Shown here in pieces: positions 44,679 to 55,309 of a stretch of DNA of 64,000 nucleotides. Each line of letters opens with the position of its first letter. The first letter of the stretch is position 1. The DNA comes from Acetobacter oryzifermentans (GTDB lineage Bacteria; Pseudomonadota; Alphaproteobacteria; Acetobacterales; Acetobacteraceae). The DNA lies in contig NZ_CP011120.1 in assembly GCF_001628715.1 (NCBI RefSeq), forward strand, positions 1,662,001 to 1,726,000, in the 5' to 3' direction. Under the pieces are notes generated by a model. It worked only from the letters and a program-made list of their open reading frames with translations. It had not been told where the DNA came from and did not search any database. The translations under genes and the position numbers were made by a program.

Positions 44679-47117
44679 TCAATAATCCGCTGCCAAATTG
44701 AACAAAAATGCCCGCCCAATAGATGGTGTAACACGGTTACTGAACAGATTTCCGTAATTCAGACGATTAGCAAGATTGTAACCATTCATCGTAACTTTCC
44801 AATGCTGATCGAAACGATGGGAAACAACTGCATCAAACTCTACGTTTGCTGGAACACGCGCTGTATTGGCGTTATCAAGGAACACACCTTCCCGCCAGGT
44901 CATCCCTCCGCCTACAAGAAAATTGTAGGGCTTAGAAGGCGCAATCTCATATGTTGTCCAAACCGTTGCCTGGTTTCTGGGAACATACTGCACCTGCTTA
45001 CCAACATCTGTGGCTGTGCCAGAAAGCGTTTTGCTATCATACCGTGCATAAGTGGCAATCACGTTCCAGTTTTTCATGATCATGCCAGAAACACTCAGCT
45101 CCACACCTTGGTTGCGCTGCGTATCGCTGGTTGGCGTAACAGTACCAGAGCTTGGGTCTGTTTGAATAGAATTACCCTTTTCCAAACGAAAAACAGAGGC
45201 GGCAAAACCAATGCGATCATGAAAAGCTGAATATTTAGCCCCTAGCTCATAAAGCCGGCTACGTTCTGGTTTGGAGCCTTGATCCTTCAAGTTCAATGGT
45301 TCAGAACTGTTTGTAACATACAAGCCCAATGGCGTTGTTGATTCCGACCAGTTAAAGTAGATCATACCGTGATCATCAGGCGTGTACATTAAGCTCACGT
45401 TAGGGTTAAATGTATCCTGCGTCTGCCCCATATGCACATCCGGTTTGGCGTAGCTCCCACCAGTCATGCTGTAATGCGTATCCCAGTGATCCCACCGAAA
45501 ACCTGCCCTAACAGAAAACCACGGGGCAAGCTGAGCCTGTTCTGAAAAAAAAGCCCCTACATCTGTGGCATCGCCTGTTTTCCATTTTTTCTGCCCGGCT
45601 GTAGCTGTGTTGACCAACCCTCCGGGCATAGAAGACCCATTTACAACATTCAGCCCCGGCACGATTGGAGATGGATCCAGAAGATTTACGTATTGACGCG
45701 CAACTGCATTATTATAGGCAAAATTTTCGCGGCGATCATACACATGCATGATATCTACACCGCCAATCATTTCGTGCTTCACGCTACCTGTATCAAACTT
45801 GGCAACTGCAGAAAGCACATTTTGCACAGACCAATCATTTTGCTGATACGGATTTGGCCCAAACACGCCACCAGTTCTGGAAAGCTTGGCCGCTGCCGCA
45901 TTCCCACCAAAGAAATCGGTATTACAATTATAGGCAGCCCCATTCTTGAGCCCACCGCTGGCATTATAAGAGAGCTGACTGCTTGTGCAGCCTTCCTGTG
46001 AAGCAGAAAAATACCGGCTATAAAGCCCACCGCGTGTATCATTATACACAGTAACGTAGGGAGAAGCCTCCCACTTCAAACGCCCTGTTAGCATATCCAC
46101 ACTGGAGTTATCCTGATCAAACGTGGTGCCATACCAATTGGTGCGTTTGACACCATATTCTGTGGCTGGTTTGCCATAAGCCGCTCCCGGTTTTTTCAGC
46201 ACAGGCACACCGTAATCTGGAACACGATTATCTGTTTGGTGAAAGTATTCTAGGGTATAAGAAAGCTTTTTTCCCATACCGAATGTAATAGACGGTGAAA
46301 TACCCCATCTGTGAGAATAAACATAATCTCGCCCGACAGTATTGTTTTCATTCCCCATGCCGGTAATACGGATACCAATACTATCCGTAAGCATGCGGTT
46401 AAAATCCAATGTGCCGCGATAATATTGTCCGCTTCCGCCAGAAAACGAAGCGCGAATATGATTTTTTAATGTGGGTGTTTTGGTTGTAATATTAATAGCG
46501 CCGCCTGTGGTGCCATTACCAAATACCTGTGATGATGGACCTTTAATAACGGCCACATTTTCGTAATCAAAGCTATCACGCGTATAAACACCAAAATCGC
46601 GTAAGCCATTTTCATAAATATCATTCTGAGCGGCAAAGCCTCGGATCAGAAACTGATCTCCTGCCATTCCGCCTTCACCTTCCCCAACGGAAGCCGTAAT
46701 ACCCGGAACGTTTTTAAGAGCCTCATCCAGAGATTTCACATTCTGCTGCTGCATGAGAATTTGCGGCACCACGTTAATAGTTTGCGGGGTATGCAAAGCA
46801 TCATGCGGCATTCGGCTAATACCCATGGGTGTCCGAAGCGTGTTCATGGGGGATGCAGTAACCACCCATTCCTCTGCCTCTGAGCCATCTTTCTGCTTGG
46901 CAGAATGCGGCCCTTTCTTACCTGATGTGGCAAGAGTTGCTTTGGATGAAGCATCTATGGCTTCCGGGACCTTCTGATTTTTAAGAGACTGCCCTTCTGC
47001 TGCGACAGACGCTGCGTATGCATCCCCTGTTAGCAATGAAAGTGTACCCCACCCCATAGCCAAGCCAAACATAAAAGAAGATGTAGGTATCTGCCGAGAT
47101 GAAGATAAATCTGTCAT
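44679..47117 (-). CDS. fiu: TonB-dependent catecholate siderophore receptor (Fiu/PiuA type)
   Basis: 812 residues. A signal peptide (cleaved near GDAYAA) is followed by a linker, a TonB-box-like EEWVVTASPMN and a plug: SLDEALKNVPGITASVGEGEGG, FLIRGFAAQNDIYENGLRD and AVIKGPSSQVFGNGTTGGAI. The barrel ends with the terminal aromatic (LFNLAADY). The adjacent piuC and Sel1 genes and two Fur boxes upstream strongly suggest iron-regulated uptake of a monomeric catechol siderophore. The exact ligand is inference from family context. Confidence 0.92.
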   Translation of the reverse strand: MTDLSSSRQIPTSSFMFGLAMGWGTLSLLTGDAYAASVAAEGQSLKNQKVPEAIDASSKATLATSGKKGPHSAKQKDGSEAEEWVVTASPMNTLRTPMGISRMPHDALHTPQTINVVPQILMQQQNVKSLDEALKNVPGITASVGEGEGGMAGDQFLIRGFAAQNDIYENGLRDFGVYTRDSFDYENVAVIKGPSSQVFGNGTTGGAINITTKTPTLKNHIRASFSGGSGQYYRGTLDFNRMLTDSIGIRITGMGNENNTVGRDYVYSHRWGISPSITFGMGKKLSYTLEYFHQTDNRVPDYGVPVLKKPGAAYGKPATEYGVKRTNWYGTTFDQDNSSVDMLTGRLKWEASPYVTVYNDTRGGLYSRYFSASQEGCTSSQLSYNASGGLKNGAAYNCNTDFFGGNAAAAKLSRTGGVFGPNPYQQNDWSVQNVLSAVAKFDTGSVKHEMIGGVDIMHVYDRRENFAYNNAVARQYVNLLDPSPIVPGLNVVNGSSMPGGLVNTATAGQKKWKTGDATDVGAFFSEQAQLAPWFSVRAGFRWDHWDTHYSMTGGSYAKPDVHMGQTQDTFNPNVSLMYTPDDHGMIYFNWSESTTPLGLYVTNSSEPLNLKDQGSKPERSRLYELGAKYSAFHDRIGFAASVFRLEKGNSIQTDPSSGTVTPTSDTQRNQGVELSVSGMIMKNWNVIATYARYDSKTLSGTATDVGKQVQYVPRNQATVWTTYEIAPSKPYNFLVGGGMTWREGVFLDNANTARVPANVEFDAVVSHRFDQHWKVTMNGYNLANRLNYGNLFSNRVTPSIGRAFLFNLAADY

Positions 47118-47138
47118 GAGACTTTACAAAAATATTAA

Positions 47139-47180
47139 TGCGAATGAGTTGCATATATATCTTTCCGCGAATGATTCGCA
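47139..47180 (-). promoter_or_regulatory. Two candidate Fur boxes upstream of the Fiu-type receptor
   Basis: GCGAAT-G-ATTCGC at 47167-47179 is a perfect 6-1-6 palindrome. TGCGAATGAGTTGCA at 47139-47153 is an imperfect copy of the same pattern. This 6-1-6 form matches Fur-like sites in alphaproteobacteria. They lie about 30 and 55 bp upstream of the receptor start, where they would block the promoter. Confidence 0.65.
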
Positions 47181-47266
47181 ACTTAAAGATTATTAAAATA
47201 ATTTTATAATATCTATATTCCTATACATATATTAATATTCGCACTCAATTGGAAAAATATATTTTA

Positions 47267-48019
47267 TTAATTATTATTTTTATTTGAACTTATTCTTTTT
47301 TCTATCATATTTTTCAAATTATAAATTGAACTGTGTTGCAAATGTTGTGTAATATCTTGTATTGCAAGCAAAACATCTAATGTGGCTTGTGGTACAGCTT
47401 GCTGCCACCATAACATTGCTTCTTCAATATGCCCTTGCTCTGCCAGCCATACCGCGTAATTGTGCTGGCCTCGGTAATCACCTTTTTGTGCTGATTGCTT
47501 ATACAGCATGATCGCTTTTTTCTTATCTCGAGAAATAACCCACCCCTCTTCGTAAAATCTTGCTAAAATATTCATGGACTTTGCGTGCCCAGCTTGGGTT
47601 CCTTCTTGAAAAAGCGCGAATGCAGATGGAAGATCCTGCGGCATGCCAATACCCCGCATTGTCATGATCGCCAGATTATAGCGCCCCCAATTATCATGTA
47701 ATTTTGCCGCTAAAGTGTAATGGGTAATGGCTTTCTGATGGTTTTGGGTACATCCCCAGCCAAAATAATAACAACGCCCCAGCATGTTATGTGCTGGCCC
47801 ATACCCTGCCTGAGCAGCCATGCGAAACCATATAACCGCCGTTTCGGGATCTGAAGGTAAATATACACTGTCTAAAAGGATTTTACCCCATAACACCTGC
47901 TCCAAATGGTACCCACGCAACGCTTTCTGGCGAATAGCTTCTATCTCAGAGGGTAATTCCACAGGTTTAGAAACGTCTTTCTTCCTTTTCCCATATCTCC
48001 AGAATTTTCTAAAATACAT
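47267..48019 (-). CDS. Sel1-repeat protein linked to the Fiu/PiuC cluster
   Basis: 250 residues from ATG 48019, preceded by GGGAGGG; a longer start at 48067 has no ribosome site. It has no clear signal peptide. The body has four to five Sel1-like alpha repeats (AVIWFRMAAQAGYGPAHNML, AITHYTLAAKLHDNWGRYNL, AFALFQEGTQAGHAKSMNIL, AIMLYKQSAQKGDYRGQHNY). Sel1 proteins of this type are often found between fiu and piuC genes in Proteobacteria; the role is not known. The Lys/Asn-rich tail ends 150 bp before the receptor start, separated by Fur boxes. Confidence 0.85.
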   Translation of the reverse strand: MYFRKFWRYGKRKKDVSKPVELPSEIEAIRQKALRGYHLEQVLWGKILLDSVYLPSDPETAVIWFRMAAQAGYGPAHNMLGRCYYFGWGCTQNHQKAITHYTLAAKLHDNWGRYNLAIMTMRGIGMPQDLPSAFALFQEGTQAGHAKSMNILARFYEEGWVISRDKKKAIMLYKQSAQKGDYRGQHNYAVWLAEQGHIEEAMLWWQQAVPQATLDVLLAIQDITQHLQHSSIYNLKNMIEKRISSNKNNN

Positions 48020-48057
48020 TACCGTAAACCCTCCCTGATAAGGGTATGCAACATAAG

Positions 48058-48076
48058 GATAATGCAAATTATTCTC
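48058..48076 (-). promoter_or_regulatory. Candidate Fur box upstream of the Sel1 gene
   Basis: GAGAATAATTTGCATTATC on the minus strand (plus 48058-48076) agrees with the 19-bp E. coli Fur consensus GATAATGATAATCATTATC at 14 of 19 positions by eye. It lies about 40 bp upstream of the Sel1 start, consistent with iron repression. Confidence 0.6.
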
Positions 48077-48292
48077 AATAATACATATACTGAGATTTTT
48101 TAATTCTCACGTTGAAATGAGCATCCAGCAACAAAATATCATTGAATTGTTATGACAGGTATCTGGTTAAAATCACCAAAGCAGGTCGCAGACAAGAACA
48201 CGGCATCCACCATTGCTCTTGTCATTACAAGTGTTATCTATAAAAATTCTGCTCGCGTTAAAGCAATACTCAAAAATCTTACAAAGTTAACC

Positions 48293-49282
48293 TCAGAACA
48301 TGGCATTGACTGCAAACTGTGGGGAAACCTGAATACTCTTATTGTGTCCTGCAAAATAAAATGCCGAGCCCACAATAACCCCCCAACGTGCATTCCAATT
48401 ATACTCAAACGCAGGAGCAATTTGCCAATCCGTTCCGGATGTTCCTGTTTTATGGATGTAATTGCCGTTACCATCATGCCCACGAAGCGTAGACCCATTA
48501 GACCAGTCTCGTGCAAGATCCATGGCTAGAACCCATTTCTGGCTTAAACCATATTCTAATGAAAAACCCGTCTGGCCGCTCATTCCCGGTTGACCACGGC
48601 CACGGAACCCGTGAGCGGTGCCATAACTGGTCACATCCGTAAGTTTAGCTGATGTTACAGCACGCCGGAACCAGTTCCATACACGCAGGCGCAGTTCATG
48701 GTTGCCCGGTAATGTATAAGTAGATTGCTCAGTCAAGGCAAAGCGGAAAACGTATGCACCACTCCCTACTCCGTCCTGTGCATCACCAAGTTTTTTGTAA
48801 TCCCCTGTAGGAAAAATCATACCTGCAAACAGGTTAAACGCCGGAATGTAACGTTTAGGATTAGGCCGCACCAAACGATAGATAAGATCAACAGGCACAT
48901 CACCTGTTTTGGGGCCATGAGAATGGCCATCTGCATGTTTCCATCCATAATCTACAATGGTATGGACTTGAATGCTGAAATCCTGAGAAATCCCGTATTT
49001 CCAAAGAGTTGAATTGGAAAACATGCGTTGCATAGGGTGAGATGCAGGCTCTGCCCGCCCATGCGCATCAAAAGACCCTAAGGGCTGGCTATAGGAATAA
49101 TAAGGTTCAACATTCAGCACCCCTTCCCGCGTTGTGCCAGAAGGGGAAACGAGCGAGCCTGTATACCACTGATCTGCATGGGCGGATGCAAAGCTCCCAC
49201 CAGATGCAAGAAAGCAGACAAACGCTTTTCTTACGGAAACCTTGCCACCTGCATATGCCCATTGCTTAAGGCGTACTCTCAT
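48293..49282 (-). CDS. Outer-membrane beta-barrel protein of unknown substrate
   Basis: 329 residues with a signal peptide (cleavage near SAHADQ). The rest shows alternating strands and ends in a terminal phenylalanine (FAVNAMF), typical of outer-membrane barrels. The pattern (GVLNVEPYYSYSQPLGS, TLWKYGISQDFSIQV, FNLFAGMIFPTGDYKKLGD, GFSLEYGLSQKWVLAMDL) resembles transporter-like barrels often annotated as meta-pathway phenol degradation family, but no function is proven. It follows ansB by 31 bp on the same strand, so it may be a porin for amino acids used by that operon (inference). Confidence 0.75.
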   Translation of the reverse strand: MRVRLKQWAYAGGKVSVRKAFVCFLASGGSFASAHADQWYTGSLVSPSGTTREGVLNVEPYYSYSQPLGSFDAHGRAEPASHPMQRMFSNSTLWKYGISQDFSIQVHTIVDYGWKHADGHSHGPKTGDVPVDLIYRLVRPNPKRYIPAFNLFAGMIFPTGDYKKLGDAQDGVGSGAYVFRFALTEQSTYTLPGNHELRLRVWNWFRRAVTSAKLTDVTSYGTAHGFRGRGQPGMSGQTGFSLEYGLSQKWVLAMDLARDWSNGSTLRGHDGNGNYIHKTGTSGTDWQIAPAFEYNWNARWGVIVGSAFYFAGHNKSIQVSPQFAVNAMF

Positions 49283-49313
49283 TCACTTACTCATCCTGCT
49301 GAGTTCTTTCTGC

Positions 49314-50414
49314 TCAAAAGCCTGCGCTGAAAGCTTTTTGAATATCTGCTGCTGAGGTTTTTCCATTAGCCAGCAAAAGCTGCAAAAGTATCCGTGCCTT
49401 TTGTGGGTTCAGATCCATAGAGGCCACAAGCCCGTAGTGATCATCATCCACTTCCACATCGCGGTTTACAAAACCGTTGCCTACGCGGGTAGAACGCACA
49501 ACAATCACGCCAGACTTTATGGCGCGTTCTATGCCTGCCAAGGCATCTGTTGAAACATTTCCATCCCCCATACCTGCAATGACAATACCCCGAGCCCCAT
49601 TTTTTACGGCATCATCAATTTGCTGGGCATCCATATCTGCGTGGGCATATACAATTTGCACCCGTGGCAATGTATGATCTGCCGGTAAATCGAGATGCTG
49701 CTGAGGTTTGGCTGGGGCAACAAAACGCACGCTTGCTGGATCAACATAACCCACTGGGCCCAGATTAGGTGAGTGGAATGTTTGTAGCGCAGTTGTATGC
49801 ATTTTGCTCACGCCACGCGCAGATTGCACTTCATCATTCAGCACAACCAGAACGCCTCTTCCGCGGGCCTGCGGGTCTGCCGCTACCTTTACGGCTTCAT
49901 ACATATTAGCGGGGCCATCTGCACTAATGGCCGTACTCGGCCGCATTGCTCCAGTTAAAATAACCGGGCGTGCATCCCCAATCACATTATCCAGGAAAAA
50001 GGCCGTTTCTTCCATCGTGTCAGTTCCGTGAGTGATCACAACAGCATCAACTTCGTTATTGGCAAACGCTTGCCGAATACGTTCAGCCAACTTGAACCAG
50101 ACCTGACTGTTCATGTTCTGAGAAGCGATGTTGGAGATCTGCTCCACCTGCAATTGGGCCAGTTTTTCAACTCCTGGCACACCTGCAATCAACTGCTCAC
50201 CAGTTACGGCACCGGCATCATAGCCAATAGCAGAACGGGTATCGGCCTTACCGGATATTGTGCCTCCTGTAGCCAGCACAAGCACACGTGGCAAGGAAAC
50301 CTGCTTATGCGCAACAGGAGGTGCACTGGCCCCTTCTGCGTGGGAAAAAACAGGCATAACAGAAGCTACTCCCAAAATTGCAGCAAGAATAGGCAGACCG
50401 CGCACAGAAACCAT
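49314..50414 (-). CDS. ansB: Periplasmic type II L-asparaginase
   Basis: 366 residues. A signal peptide ends near SHAEGA. The first catalytic threonine lies in VLATGGTISGKAD, the second triad in VITHGTDTMEETAFFLD. It hydrolyses asparagine to aspartate and ammonia in the periplasm. It follows asdA after a 116-bp gap with a hairpin and precedes the barrel gene by 31 bp. With asdA and aspT next to it, the aspartate produced would feed the decarboxylation cycle, and the ammonia would also raise periplasmic pH. Confidence 0.93.
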   Translation of the reverse strand: MVSVRGLPILAAILGVASVMPVFSHAEGASAPPVAHKQVSLPRVLVLATGGTISGKADTRSAIGYDAGAVTGEQLIAGVPGVEKLAQLQVEQISNIASQNMNSQVWFKLAERIRQAFANNEVDAVVITHGTDTMEETAFFLDNVIGDARPVILTGAMRPSTAISADGPANMYEAVKVAADPQARGRGVLVVLNDEVQSARGVSKMHTTALQTFHSPNLGPVGYVDPASVRFVAPAKPQQHLDLPADHTLPRVQIVYAHADMDAQQIDDAVKNGARGIVIAGMGDGNVSTDALAGIERAIKSGVIVVRSTRVGNGFVNRDVEVDDDHYGLVASMDLNPQKARILLQLLLANGKTSAADIQKAFSAGF

Positions 50415-50437
50415 AAAAGAACACTCTTTCCGACGCA

Positions 50438-50465
50438 GAGAGATAAGGGAATGCCCTTACCTCTC
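50438..50465 (-). other. Hairpin in the asdA-ansB gap
   Basis: GAGAG-A-TAAGGG pairs with CCCTTA-C-CTCTC around an AATG loop (50438-50465). No T tract follows on the minus strand, so it looks more like an mRNA processing or stability element than a full terminator. Confidence 0.45.
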
Positions 50466-50530
50466 CTTCTCATCGTTAAAAAACCAAACCTACCGAAAGA
50501 AGAACCTTATCCTTCCAGACACAACGTTCA

Positions 50531-52138
<1,608 letters not shown>

Positions 52139-52145
52139 TCAGTAT

Positions 52146-53837
52146 TCAGGAAAATGCGACCACAAGTGGTCCAAGTAGCGTAAGCAGTACGTTTGCAACC
52201 GCGTAAGTAATGGCAAAGGGTGTGGTGGGAACAGCGTTACCCGCCTTGTTCAGCACTTCACCAAAAGCAGGGTTGGCACTGCGAGAACCAGCCAGAGCAC
52301 CTGCAAAAATGGCCGTATTATTATAGCGCAGCACATAGCGCCCAAAGAACATGGTAAGAATAAGTGGCACCAGTGTAACAACCACGCCCAAGAGAAAGAG
52401 CGTTATGCCATGCTGCATGATAGTGGCAATGGCTTGCTGGCCCGTTTGCAAACCAGTTACGGCCACAAAGCCAGCCAACCCGAAATCTACCAGAAAAGTT
52501 GAGGCCCCCTGCGGCATATTCCCCATAACGGGATGTCGGCTTTGATACCAACCAAACAGCAGCCCGGACAGCAAAGCTCCGCCACCACTGCCAAGTGTAA
52601 GTGGAACAGACCCCATATGCACCACACCCAAACCAATCAACAAACCAAGGGCTACACCCAGAGAATGGAAAACAAGATCGGTTTTGATACTGGGAAGAAG
52701 GATTGTGCCAATTTGGGCTGCTGCCCTCTGCACATCTGCTGATGTGCCAAGCAACGTCACAATATCTCCGTCTTTTACCTGCATGGAGCCCGTAATAGGC
52801 ACGGCCTTACCAGCGCGGGAGAGCGCAACAAGGTAAACACCATGGCGCACAGCAGCAGAAAGAGACTGCACGCATTGATCAACAGTTTTTCCTATAAAAT
52901 CCTTACGAGACAAGACAACATCCCGGCGAATGAGGGAAAGATCCAGACCCGGAACTTCACCAATTTCCTGCCCGATGCTCTGCCCAGCGGCCAGAACATC
53001 TGGACGCTGCCCAACAAGCAAAATCTGATCACCCGGCAATAGCGGCGTGTCAGCCCCTACTCCGGCTGGTTTACCATTACGCAGCACCTGCTCTACCGTA
53101 ACGCCAGCGGCCATGCTTTCCACGCTTGCAACAGTCAGATCAGACTGTGTTAAACGGTACGCACGCCCAACAAGATTAGGGAAAGCAGAAACCTCACCCT
53201 CGCCCATAACATGCACACCGCCTGCCTGTTCGGCTTCAGCACGGATGGCATCTTCACGGATACCACGCTTCATGAACCATGGCAGAACATTAACGCATAG
53301 AAGAATAGGCCCGATGGAACCAAAGATATACGTTACGGCATATCCAACAGCAACATTGCCTTGAAGCTGCTGCACCTGCGCAAGCGGCAGGCCAATTTTT
53401 TCCAATGATGATCCTGCCGTGCCAATAATGGCCGACTGGGTAAGCCCACCTGCAGCAAGCCCCGCAGCAAGCCCTTTATCAAGATGGAATATACGCGCAA
53501 CAGCTACAACGGTAATTAACCCCGTAATAGCCAGCACAACAGCCATCAGAATTTCCTTAAGAGACTGCCGCCCCAAGGAACGGAAAAACTGCGGGCCACT
53601 TTGATAGCCTACAGCATAGATAAAAAGAGCAAACAGAACGCTCTTGATGCCAGAATCAATATGAACGCCCACTTGGCTAATAAGCACGGCCGCCAGAAGC
53701 GAGCCTGCCACACCACCAAGCTGGAACGAACCGAAACGAAAGCGCCCAATCCAGCACCCTATAACCAGCGCAAGAAACAGAGCCATTTCCGGACACGCAC
53801 CAAACAGGCCGGATAAAAGAGCAGTGAATGCGTGCAA
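52146..53837 (-). CDS. aspT: Aspartate-alanine antiporter (AspT/AAE family)
   Basis: 563 residues. Two blocks of about five membrane helices flank a cytoplasmic loop with two RCK/TrkA-C-like domains (around residues 200-370: LTQSDLTVASVESMAAGVTV, ITGSMQVKDGDIVTLLG). Family motifs are FRFGSFQLGGVAGSLLAAVL, GLAAGGLTQSAIIGTAGSSL and LAGSRSANPAFGEVL. AspT exchanges external aspartate for internal alanine, an electrogenic step that together with AsdA builds proton motive force and removes protons. It is the first gene of the aspT-asdA-ansB-barrel run. An FNR-like box lies about 70 bp upstream. Confidence 0.94.
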   Translation of the reverse strand: MHAFTALLSGLFGACPEMALFLALVIGCWIGRFRFGSFQLGGVAGSLLAAVLISQVGVHIDSGIKSVLFALFIYAVGYQSGPQFFRSLGRQSLKEILMAVVLAITGLITVVAVARIFHLDKGLAAGLAAGGLTQSAIIGTAGSSLEKIGLPLAQVQQLQGNVAVGYAVTYIFGSIGPILLCVNVLPWFMKRGIREDAIRAEAEQAGGVHVMGEGEVSAFPNLVGRAYRLTQSDLTVASVESMAAGVTVEQVLRNGKPAGVGADTPLLPGDQILLVGQRPDVLAAGQSIGQEIGEVPGLDLSLIRRDVVLSRKDFIGKTVDQCVQSLSAAVRHGVYLVALSRAGKAVPITGSMQVKDGDIVTLLGTSADVQRAAAQIGTILLPSIKTDLVFHSLGVALGLLIGLGVVHMGSVPLTLGSGGGALLSGLLFGWYQSRHPVMGNMPQGASTFLVDFGLAGFVAVTGLQTGQQAIATIMQHGITLFLLGVVVTLVPLILTMFFGRYVLRYNNTAIFAGALAGSRSANPAFGEVLNKAGNAVPTTPFAITYAVANVLLTLLGPLVVAFS

Positions 53838-53904
53838 AATGAAGTTCCTTAGAATTTATTCTATCCGAACTGCGCAACATATATATGAACTCACGCACTT
53901 GTAA

Positions 53905-53918
53905 TTGATTCGAGTCAA
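53905..53918 (-). promoter_or_regulatory. FNR/CRP-family-like box upstream of aspT
   Basis: TTGAT-TCGA-GTCAA matches the FNR consensus TTGAT-N4-ATCAA at nine of ten fixed positions, inside a longer inverted repeat AATTGA-TTCGAG-TCAATT (53903-53920). It lies about 70 bp upstream of the aspT start. This suggests control by an FNR-family regulator, perhaps under low oxygen. Confidence 0.5.
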
Positions 53919-54520
53919 TTAATTTAATTTTATTTTTGTTATTACATTTCATTTAAGTAACAATACTTAAAATATTCTAATTTTATACTTATAATAAATA
54001 TTCCATTTTTATTTATTTTAGTTTTTACCATTGTTAATATACTAATCTTAAAGTTATTATTTTTATTTTGTTAAAATATAAATAAATAATACATTATTGT
54101 TTTCATGAAATAACGTATAAACATAAATTATTTAACTATATATAAAAAAATGCAGATTCATAATTGTCAAATTAAAATAGACAAAAATGTCAAGTTTTCC
54201 TTATATACCTGCCACGCAAACCATGAGTAAATAATGTAATTATACATATCTCCACTTAACTTTTACGATAAAACTCATCCTTAGATTCTTTCATCAATCA
54301 GCAAAATATTCAGAAAACCAAGATGTATCCGTATGCTAAATTCTCATAATCAATTAATTTCCTGCTTTACAATGAAAAATAAAGTAGAACATGATGACCA
54401 AGAGACTGTAAATTCTCACAATACTTTAAAATATTACGTGTCCATCGCTATCAGAGCCATGAAATATTAAATTGAAATTTTATACCTCTGATATGTTTTA
54501 AAAAACCACCTTAATCTTCT
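53919..54520. other. Very AT-rich 600-bp stretch without a gene
   Basis: Base composition drops sharply here (long runs of A and T, no codon structure on either strand). No terminator, tRNA or DnaA-box cluster was recognised. It could hold curved DNA or nucleoid-protein sites acting on aspT, or be foreign DNA. Confidence 0.5.
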
Positions 54521-54538
54521 TTGACGAGGCGTATCATT

Positions 54539-54715
54539 ATGTCTTCAGAAGATCCTGATAATCCGGCTTTATGTATTCCCTATATTGCCTACCGACAAAA
54601 CCTATTTTGGAAAAAACAGAAAATTATCGCGCAAGATAAATATATTGATGATACTTTTGAGGTGATATCCAGACAATTATTTCGCATTGGCGCTAATACG
54701 GATTGCCGTAAATAG
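54539..54715 (+). CDS. Small hypothetical ORF (58 residues)
   Basis: Starts at ATG 54539 (MSSEDPDNPAL...) with GAGG about 11 bases upstream; a longer in-frame start at 54521 exists. It is basic, with no signal peptide or recognisable domain. It overlaps a minus-strand open frame, so at most one of them is likely real. Confidence 0.3.
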   Translation: MSSEDPDNPALCIPYIAYRQNLFWKKQKIIAQDKYIDDTFEVISRQLFRIGANTDCRK

Positions 54716-54867
54716 TCTCCGGCTGAGGCAAGAATACAATCTGGAGAAATAACAACATCTGTAAAATCGTAGGCACCTGTACCGCTTGCTTGATCATAAC
54801 AAGGGGGCGCCATCCGTAACCCAAATGCCTGCTAATATTCCGCTTCGGAGGCGCTAAGCAAACTCAT
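54589..54867 (-). pseudogene. Minus-strand open frame interrupted by a TAG
   Basis: From ATG 54867 the frame reads MSLLSASEAEY, meets TAG at 54832-54834, then continues in the same frame as QAFGLRMAPPCYDQASG... to 54589. This looks like one short gene with an internal stop. Its ATG overlaps the end of the small ORF at 54854-54970, as in translationally coupled genes. No family recognised. Confidence 0.25.
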
Positions 54868-54970
54868 GGCGTTGCTCTAATTTACCATAAAGCTCTATCA
54901 ATCGGACAACATTGACATGTCCTTCTAAACATCGCCCCAATGAAAACACTATTTTTTCTTCTACCTGCAT
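54854..54970 (-). CDS. Possible 38-residue ORF
   Basis: ATG at 54970 to TAG at 54854-54856 encodes a charged peptide (QVEEKIVFSLGRCLEGHVN...). The ribosome site is weak. It ends overlapping the start of the interrupted frame downstream. It may be a fragment of a larger lost gene. Confidence 0.25.
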   Translation of the reverse strand: MQVEEKIVFSLGRCLEGHVNVVRLIELYGKLEQRHEFA

Positions 54971-54974
54971 CCAA

Positions 54975-55033
54975 ACATGCCGTGCCTAGAGGCACCAGCA
55001 ATCTTGCTGATGCCTCCAGTATTTAGCACGAAG
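54975..55033. other. Imperfect hairpin downstream of the repeat-protein gene
   Basis: AGAGGCACCAGCA pairs with TGCTGATGCCTCC with one mismatch and a short loop (within about 54986-55016). It lies just beyond the stop at 55034 but has no T tract on the minus strand. Confidence 0.35.
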
Positions 55034-55309
55034 TCAGGTGTTTTTATGACTCTGCTGGCCAGCTTTAACATGTTGCTCATGTGTGCCGCCCCGTGTGCCA
55101 GAACTATGTTCGCCCGTGTTCCTCTCATCATGCGATGTGCCTGTATTTTTGTGGCTCTGCTTACCAGCTTTTACATGCTGTTCATGCGTGCCGCCCCGCG
55201 TGCCAGAACTATGTTCGCCCGCATTCTTTTCAGTATGCGAGCTACCGGTGTTTTTATGGCTTTGCTCACCAGCTTTTACGTGCTGTTCATGGCTGCCGCC
55301 TTGATTGAC
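55034..55309. repeat. 105-bp tandem repeat (about 2.5 copies)
   Basis: The repeat underlies the 35-residue protein repeat. Copies differ by scattered substitutions but no indels. It is prone to copy-number change by slippage or recombination. Confidence 0.8.

Noticed and set aside
53919..54520. Replication origin in the AT-rich stretch
   Set aside because: No cluster of DnaA boxes (TTATCCACA-like) and no origin-linked genes nearby.
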